Shown here one piece after another: positions 8,701-12,588 of a stretch of 12,588 nt of DNA. The notes under the pieces are model-generated. The model ran no database searches. It was not told the DNA's origin and worked only from the letters and a program-made list of their open reading frames with translations. The position numbers were made by a program, and so were the translations under genes. Location: positions 1 through 12,588 of the forward strand of contig JAGRHM010000157.1 in assembly GCA_020445005.1 (NCBI GenBank), written 5' to 3'. The stretch is from Candidatus Competibacteraceae bacterium. Lineage in GTDB: Bacteria > Pseudomonadota > Gammaproteobacteria > Competibacterales > Competibacteraceae. Position 1 is the first letter of the stretch, and each line of letters begins with the position of its first letter.

Positions 8701-11311
8701 ATTTTATCAGGCCATGCTCCATGCCCCGATCGGCAAAGCCCTGGTCGCGCCGGATGGCCACTGGCTCGATGTCAATCCGGCGCTGTGCCGAATCGTCGGC
8801 TATACCGAAGCTGAACTTCTAGCGTGTGACCTTCAGTCCATCACCCATCCGAACGATCTCGATGTCGATTTGGCCTATGTTCAGCAAATGATGGCCGGTG
8901 AGATCGAAACCTATCAGATAGACAAACGCCTTCTCCATCAGGACGGGCATGTGGTCTGGACCCAGCTCAATGTTTCGTTGGTGCGCGACGGATCCGGGGC
9001 GCCATGCTACTTCATCTCCCAAATCCAGGATATCACCGAGCGCAAGCGGGCGGAAGTGGCCTTAATCGAAGCACACGCCAAGGCCGAAGCCGCCAATCGC
9101 GCAAAGTCAAATTTTCTGGCGAACATGAGCCACGAAATTCGCACGCCGATGAACGTGGTGCTGGGACTAGCGCAGTTGCTGCTGGATACCGAACTGACCT
9201 CCTATCAGCGCGATTATCTGACAAAGTTGCACCATTCGGCCCGTTCGCTGCTGGGTATCCTTAACGATATTCTTGATTACTCCAAGATTGAGGCTGGCAA
9301 ACTGGATCTCGAAGCGGTTGAAATCGAGATCGCCGAGCTCCTTGAAAGCACGTCTCGTTTGTTTAGCTTGGCTGCAGAAAACAAAGGCATCGAACTGATC
9401 TTTGATATGGCCTTGGACATTCCACCGGTGTTGATCGGCGATCCCCTGCGCCTCAAGCAAATCCTCAACAATCTTCTGGGTAACGCCATCAAGTTCACCA
9501 ACCAAGGCTACATCCAGGTGTCAATGAGGCAGTTACAGAAGCAGGATGACGACATGGCCTTGCAAATCTCGATCCACGACACCGGGATCGGCATGGCACC
9601 TGAACAAGTCGGCCGGCTGTTCCAAGCTTTCGAACAGGCCGACGCTTCGACCACCCGCCAGTTCGGCGGCAGTGGGCTGGGGTTAGCCATCACCAAGCAA
9701 TTGGTCGAAATGATGGAAGGGAACCTTTCGGTCGAGAGCGAGCAGGGACAGGGCAGCACCTTTACGTTCACCGTGTGTCTGAAAATTCCGTTCAACCCAG
9801 CCCAGCAACACACTGCCACTGCGCTGCACAGCATGCGGACTCTGATCGTGGAGGACCACGCGGTTTCCTGCGATGTGCTGCGCAATATTCTAGCGGGCTG
9901 GTCATTCCAGGTCGATGCCGTCCACTCAGTCGAGGAGAGTTTGGCGAAGGCCGTGGACATGCACCGCAGTGGACAACCTTACGAACTGGTTCTTGTCAGT
10001 TGGAAGCTACTGGGCGTCGACGGTATTGAATTCGTTCGCCGACTTCGGGAGGAAGAGGCAAAACTATCTACAAGCATTTGTCAGACCATCGTAGTTATGG
10101 CGACTGCCTACCGGCGCCAAGGGATTCAGCAAGCAGCCCAGGATCTTCAGATCGACGCTATCCTGGAAAAGCCGGTCATACCTTCGCGGCTTTTTAATCT
10201 GGTCAATGACTTGCAATCTGGAAGTCGACAATCTGGAAGATTGGATTCTGAGTTCTCCCAATGCGACGATCTACAGGATGGCCGCGATCGTCTGCGGATG
10301 CTTCAGGGTTCCCGGCTCCTGCTGGTCGAAGACAATCTAACCAATCAACTGGTCGCGCAGGATTTGTTGAAGAAGATGGGGCTGTCTGTCACCATTGCGA
10401 ATAACGGTCGCGAGGCAGTTGAACAAGCGTCGGTTCAGCGTTTCGATGTCATTCTGATGGATTTGCAGATGCCGGAAATGGATGGTCTTGAAGCGACAAA
10501 ACGCCTTCGCGCTTTGCCCGAAGGTCAAACAGTGCCGATTATCGCCATGACTGCGGCGGTGATGAACGCTGATCGTGAAGCCAGCCTGTCGGTGGGCATG
10601 AACGACTTTATGACCAAACCCATTGATGTCAATAAACTAACCTCTATATTGCTGCGATGGATTCCGCCGATGACGGATGACAAGTCGCCTATTCCGTCTA
10701 AGGCAGCCCCTGGCAACGCAGGATCACCCTTTTCGGTGGCCGACCTGGATCTTGCGCAAGCAGTCATACGCCTGGGAGGGGATTGGGCGTTGCTGCGCCG
10801 TACTTTGCATAATTTCGCGCGTGACTTTGCCGACAGCGCCACCGCACTCGATGAATATCTTGCCCAGGGCCGCTGGCTGGAAGCCCGGCGTCTGGTCCAT
10901 ACGATCAAGGGTATGGCGCTTTCCATCGAAGCCCATCCCCTGCATGAAATCGCCGAGCAGTTTGAACAGGAACTGGAGGCGACCCAATGTCGCTCCAAAG
11001 CACGCTTTCAGGCTGTCCTGACCGAGACGCTGGCCAAGATCGCCGCCGCGCCGGAAACCGAATCGGCTGGGTTGAGTGACCCCAACAATGCGCAAATGAA
11101 GACGCTGGTCAACGAAATACAAGCTACCCTAGCGTTGTCCGGTTTCGTGGCTCCCGCCTTGATCGATGCGCTAGGCCGGCATTGCGCCCAACCGAAACAG
11201 CGCGCGCTTTTTCAGAAATTCAAAAATCAGGTGGATGTCTTCAACTACACTGCTGCCCAAGCCACGCTGATCGAACTGGCTGCCCTGAGCCAAAAGGATA
11301 GCGAAGGTTGA
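5771..11311 (+). CDS. CheB-CheR fusion hybrid histidine kinase with PAS, two REC and HPt domains
   Basis: 1846 residues, apparently cytoplasmic (no clear membrane segments). Domains in order: CheB methylesterase (about 18-205) with S27 in GASAGG, H54 in AQHVSPTH and D146 in LSGTGSDGA, so the triad is intact; CheR methyltransferase (about 222-490) with FRD (288-290), the SAM-binding WAPGCASGEE (317-326) and SCRNLLIYL (422-430); a PAS-like domain (about 516-625); a coiled coil (644-736) built on seven NEELQ heptads; three PAS domains (about 738-835, 845-965, 970-1090); HisKA with H1121 in NMSHEIRTPMN; HATPase with N1238, DTGIGM (from D1270) and GGSGLGLAI (1299-1307); REC1 (about 1355-1475) with S1410 where the phospho-accepting Asp belongs; REC2 (about 1514-1632) with D1564 and K1616; HPt (about 1660-1760) with H1710 in VHTIKG. 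The intact sites suggest a phosphorelay, probably to the REC-GGDEF protein 4 bases downstream. The CheB/CheR substrate is not evident; no chemoreceptor gene is in view. Confidence 0.96.
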   Translation: MKEIKSRANQQAKIGAVDVRLVGIGASAGGLEALRELMESLPDSNALSYIIAQHVSPTHISMLMSLLSPMTKLQVKDLVDRQSPEPGVVYITPPNKDVILEQGQLRLTEPQAAIGPKPSVNHFFHSIADEVGEQAIGIILSGTGSDGAAGIRAIKAAGGITIAQEPETAKYDGMPKAAIHTGNVDLILAPSKIGPALERLLSLPRGLPLDADDASDTDEYTQISNLVRINTAFKLNDYKPATVRRRIARRMNIVGVDTLKAYIAYLEANREESHALMRDAFISVTAFFRDRDAFSVLAQMIKKVVQERENSEVIRCWAPGCASGEEVYSIAMLFEEALRNQGKASLQYMIFASDLDDNALERARAALYPVSELENVPKSLRDSYMQIMGDHYRIIKDIRNHIVFARQNVIEDPPFAHLDLISCRNLLIYLNPPVQKRVLEIFHYALNPGGWLFLGKSETIDQHNDLFKVVDRRTRLHQRLEGIPHYVLPIGVRDQSGNQESGRAIATSTDLVSMRTLEELAERYAPPSLVVNAEDNVVHFHGNLKPLLNFPKGRADLYLFELVDPALRAELRALVYRCRRDLQLAQGSAWPIEINGQRYTVTPVVSPLDVGRKALLLISFPVTRLEEEGKRAVVSATSDERDNLIIRELEQELANTRTHLNVVAEELETSNEELQSLNEELQSTNEELQSANEELQTANEELQSTNEELLTVNEELQVKSAELEITASDLINVKESLTFPLIVVDEQLRITQVNAACSAIVVIDAPLEGSALNSVQWQVEVAGLNGQVRSVLKDGQQHQTAVCSEKGSIYTLHIMPYRQEQGAITGAVLIFEDITVQYEAEQALRESEERFRQVTESLPQLIWTCAADGSCDYLSPQWVRYTGKSEAEQLLNDGWLEQLHPDDRQRTINEWQATAAQGSHFAIEFRIRRHDGAYRWFRTLAVPLRDEQGNIVKWFGSNTDIDDIKQAGEALRESEEKFYQAMLHAPIGKALVAPDGHWLDVNPALCRIVGYTEAELLACDLQSITHPNDLDVDLAYVQQMMAGEIETYQIDKRLLHQDGHVVWTQLNVSLVRDGSGAPCYFISQIQDITERKRAEVALIEAHAKAEAANRAKSNFLANMSHEIRTPMNVVLGLAQLLLDTELTSYQRDYLTKLHHSARSLLGILNDILDYSKIEAGKLDLEAVEIEIAELLESTSRLFSLAAENKGIELIFDMALDIPPVLIGDPLRLKQILNNLLGNAIKFTNQGYIQVSMRQLQKQDDDMALQISIHDTGIGMAPEQVGRLFQAFEQADASTTRQFGGSGLGLAITKQLVEMMEGNLSVESEQGQGSTFTFTVCLKIPFNPAQQHTATALHSMRTLIVEDHAVSCDVLRNILAGWSFQVDAVHSVEESLAKAVDMHRSGQPYELVLVSWKLLGVDGIEFVRRLREEEAKLSTSICQTIVVMATAYRRQGIQQAAQDLQIDAILEKPVIPSRLFNLVNDLQSGSRQSGRLDSEFSQCDDLQDGRDRLRMLQGSRLLLVEDNLTNQLVAQDLLKKMGLSVTIANNGREAVEQASVQRFDVILMDLQMPEMDGLEATKRLRALPEGQTVPIIAMTAAVMNADREASLSVGMNDFMTKPIDVNKLTSILLRWIPPMTDDKSPIPSKAAPGNAGSPFSVADLDLAQAVIRLGGDWALLRRTLHNFARDFADSATALDEYLAQGRWLEARRLVHTIKGMALSIEAHPLHEIAEQFEQELEATQCRSKARFQAVLTETLAKIAAAPETESAGLSDPNNAQMKTLVNEIQATLALSGFVAPALIDALGRHCAQPKQRALFQKFKNQVDVFNYTAAQATLIELAALSQKDSEG
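7781..7927 (+). repeat. Seven 21-bp in-frame repeats encoding NEELQxx heptads
   Basis: Residues 671-719 of the hybrid kinase are seven consecutive heptads: NEELQSL, NEELQST, NEELQSA, NEELQTA, NEELQST, NEELLTV, NEELQVK. Codons vary between copies (AAC/AAT, GAA/GAG, TTG/CTG), so the DNA copies have diverged while the protein pattern is kept. That argues for selection on a coiled-coil linker rather than recent slippage. Similar heptad arrays are known in CheB/CheR/PAS fusions from other bacteria; they probably form a dimeric signalling helix between the methyltransferase half and the PAS-kinase half. Confidence 0.9.
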
Positions 11312-11315
11312 TCCC

Positions 11316-12245
11316 ATGTCTCCGGATGAAGAACTTCTCGCCCCGCGCCGTCGCCCCATCCTCCTGATTGTTGACGACACACCGGCGAATATTCAGATTC
11401 TCGCGCAGGGTTTGATGGATCAGTATGACATTCGAGTAGCCACCAGCGGCATCGCCGCTTTGGAACTTCTGCAAAAAGCGAACAAGCCCGATCTTCTTCT
11501 CCTCGATGTGATGATGCCGGAAATGGATGGGTACGAAGTCTGCCGGCGTATCAAGCAAGACTCGGCACTGTGGGATATTCCGGTGATCTTTGTCACGGCG
11601 AAAGGGGATAGTGTTGATCAGCAACGAGGGTTCAATCTCGGTGCTGTCGACTACATTACGAAACCCATCGAAATACCGTTAGTTCGGGCGCGAGTCGGCG
11701 TTCATGTCCGCCTGAAGCTCAAATCGGAACGTCTGGAGCAATTGGCGCTCCTGGATGGCCTGACAGATATCCCCAACCGGCGTGCGTTGGAGGAGACGCT
11801 GAAACGTGAGTGCGCGCAATCGCACCGCCACCGAGCGCCACTTTCTATCCTGATGGTCGATGTCGATCATTTCAAAGCTTTTAATGACTGCTATGGCCAC
11901 GGTGCAGGTGACGAATGCTTAATACGTGTAGCGCATGCGCTCGAAAGGGGTTTACGGCGTCCGGGTGACTTTGTGGGACGCTATGGCGGAGAAGAATTTA
12001 TCGTCATTCTCCCCGCCTGCGATCAGGCCGGAGCGGTTGTCATTGCAGAACATTTGCAGCAGCAAATTGCTGATTTGCATATCCCTCATGCTTGCTCGTC
12101 AGCCACAGATCATGTGACGATAAGTATCGGTCTCACGTCGAGGCAGGCCAAATCCAAGGACGCATGTTATGAAATGCTCCATGAAGCTGACCAGGCGCTG
12201 TATGCCGCCAAAGCGCAGGGTCGTAACCGGGTCAGTGTCTTGTAG
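11316..12245 (+). CDS. REC-GGDEF response regulator, diguanylate cyclase
   Basis: 309 residues. The N-terminal receiver (about 14-130) has the acidic pair D20-D21, phospho-acceptor D64 in LLDVMMPEMDG and K116 in ITKP, all intact. The GGDEF domain (about 147-305) has metal-binding D182 in MVDVDHFK and the active-site loop RYGGEEF (GGEEF at 224-228). RPGD (215-218), five residues before it, fits the RxxD product-inhibition site. It should make c-di-GMP from two GTP, activated through phosphorylation-driven dimerisation as in PleD/WspR-type cyclases. There is no EAL or HD-GYP domain, so it is a synthase only. GAAGG eight bases before the ATG is the ribosome binding site. It starts 4 bases after the hybrid kinase stop, so co-expression is near certain and the kinase HPt is the obvious phosphate donor. 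LTDIPNRR replaces the commoner LTGLPNRR. Confidence 0.95.
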   Translation: MSPDEELLAPRRRPILLIVDDTPANIQILAQGLMDQYDIRVATSGIAALELLQKANKPDLLLLDVMMPEMDGYEVCRRIKQDSALWDIPVIFVTAKGDSVDQQRGFNLGAVDYITKPIEIPLVRARVGVHVRLKLKSERLEQLALLDGLTDIPNRRALEETLKRECAQSHRHRAPLSILMVDVDHFKAFNDCYGHGAGDECLIRVAHALERGLRRPGDFVGRYGGEEFIVILPACDQAGAVVIAEHLQQQIADLHIPHACSSATDHVTISIGLTSRQAKSKDACYEMLHEADQALYAAKAQGRNRVSVL

Positions 12246-12284
12246 GGACAGGGCTGTTAAATTCTACGGAAAGGAGAGAAGTAA

Positions 12285-12347
12285 ATGCCTTACGAATTGC
12301 CCCGCTCCAAGGGTCTCTTGCAATACAGTGGCAAACCCGGATGGTGA
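12285..12347 (+). CDS. Candidate 20-residue small protein or regulatory peptide, unrecognised
   Basis: An ATG preceded by GGAAAGGAG, with AAGGAG at 12271-12276 and eight bases of spacing, the best Shine-Dalgarno in the window. The ORF encodes 20 residues, MPYELPRSKG then LLQYSGKPGW, and stops at TGA. It begins 40 bases after the stop of the cyclase gene and could be the last cistron of the signalling operon. There is no obvious signal peptide or membrane segment. I do not recognise the peptide. Alternatives are the start of a decayed gene or a chance ORF beside a fortuitous purine run. The stop codon overlaps the candidate extended -10 of pdxS, so it is probably not a pdxS leader peptide if that promoter is used. 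Confidence 0.45.
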   Translation: MPYELPRSKGLLQYSGKPGW

Positions 12348-12353
12348 TATACT
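12345..12353 (+). promoter_or_regulatory. Candidate extended -10 promoter for pdxS
   Basis: TGATATACT matches the extended -10 pattern TGnTATAAT with one mismatch. No well-spaced -35 is present: TTGCAA at 12318-12323 is 24 bases from TATACT, too far. Transcription would start near 12360, giving a leader of about 75 bases before the pdxS ATG. Confidence 0.4.
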
Positions 12354-12436
12354 TCGTTCCCTTACATGAACCGGCAGTTCGGACGGCGCGGAGCAAGACC
12401 GCCGATCCCCTGACATTTTAGATGAGTGGCAGCAGC

Positions 12437-12588
12437 ATGGCAGAAAATCGTTATCTCCTGAATACGCAATTGGCGCAGATGCTCAAGGGCGGGGTCATCA
12501 TGGACGTGGTGAATGTGGAACAGGCGCAAATCGCTCAGGAAGCCGGCGCGGTCGCGGTCATGGCCCTGGAGCGGGTGCCGGCGGATAT
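12437..12588 (+). CDS. pdxS: Pyridoxal 5'-phosphate synthase lyase subunit PdxS, 3' truncated
   Basis: Only the first 50 codons are in the window, but the match is strong: [12 protein letters not shown] followed by [20 protein letters not shown] and PADI is the highly conserved PdxS N-terminus. D23 in VIMDVVN corresponds to the active-site Asp24 of Bacillus subtilis PdxS. With PdxT (glutaminase), PdxS makes pyridoxal 5'-phosphate from ribose 5-phosphate, glyceraldehyde 3-phosphate and ammonia. The catalytic lysines lie beyond the window. An in-frame ATG at 12422 would add five residues (MSGSS); the ATG at 12437 is preferred because it places the Asp almost exactly where it lies in B. subtilis. 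Neither start has a strong Shine-Dalgarno. The gene is probably transcribed separately from the signalling operon. Confidence 0.93.
   Translation, partial: MAENRYLLNTQLAQMLKGGVIMDVVNVEQAQIAQEAGAVAVMALERVPAD

Noticed and set aside
12370..12420. GC-rich hairpin (GCGG/CCGC) in the pdxS leader as a riboswitch or attenuator
   Set aside because: A four-base stem with a seven-base loop is too weak, and there is no T-tract.

Overview
The window reads as a GC-rich (roughly 58-60 % by eye) proteobacterial chromosome segment, most likely gammaproteobacterial. The grounds are the MoxR / DUF58 / TgpA-type transglutaminase operon, familiar from Pseudomonas and its relatives, and the general look of the proteins. 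The taxon is an inference; there is no rRNA or other marker gene.

Layout. (1) Positions 3-1334 (+): 3' part of a large TPR-rich protein that enters the window in frame. It resembles the C-terminus of STAND/NACHT-type NTPases and ends at a possible intrinsic terminator overlapping the end of the next, convergent gene. (2) Positions 5566 down to 1367 (-): a compact three-gene operon, MoxR AAA+ ATPase, DUF58 protein, TgpA-like membrane transglutaminase, with gaps of 2 and 4 bases. (3) Positions 5567-5770: a divergent intergenic region, AT-rich in its middle, with a perfect 8-bp inverted repeat and a short direct repeat. (4) Positions 5771-12245 (+): a two-gene signalling operon. The first gene encodes a 1846-residue CheB-CheR-PAS-coiled coil-PAS-PAS-PAS-histidine kinase-REC-REC-HPt protein. 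The second, 4 bases downstream, encodes a REC-GGDEF diguanylate cyclase. (5) Positions 12285-12347 (+): a 20-codon ORF with an excellent Shine-Dalgarno, not recognised. (6) From 12437 (+): the start of pdxS, cut by the window end, preceded by a candidate extended -10 promoter.

How the genes may work together. The kinase carries an intact H-box His (H1121), an intact second receiver Asp (D1564) and an intact HPt His (H1710). The cyclase next door has an intact receiver Asp (D64), GGEEF active site and RxxD inhibitory site. A His-Asp-His-Asp phosphorelay ending in c-di-GMP synthesis is the simplest reading, with CheB and CheR activities (both catalytic motif sets intact) acting on an unseen substrate. 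The first receiver has Ser in place of its phospho-accepting Asp and is probably a regulatory pseudo-receiver. No chemoreceptor, CheA or CheW is in view. The MoxR operon probably serves a separate envelope function.
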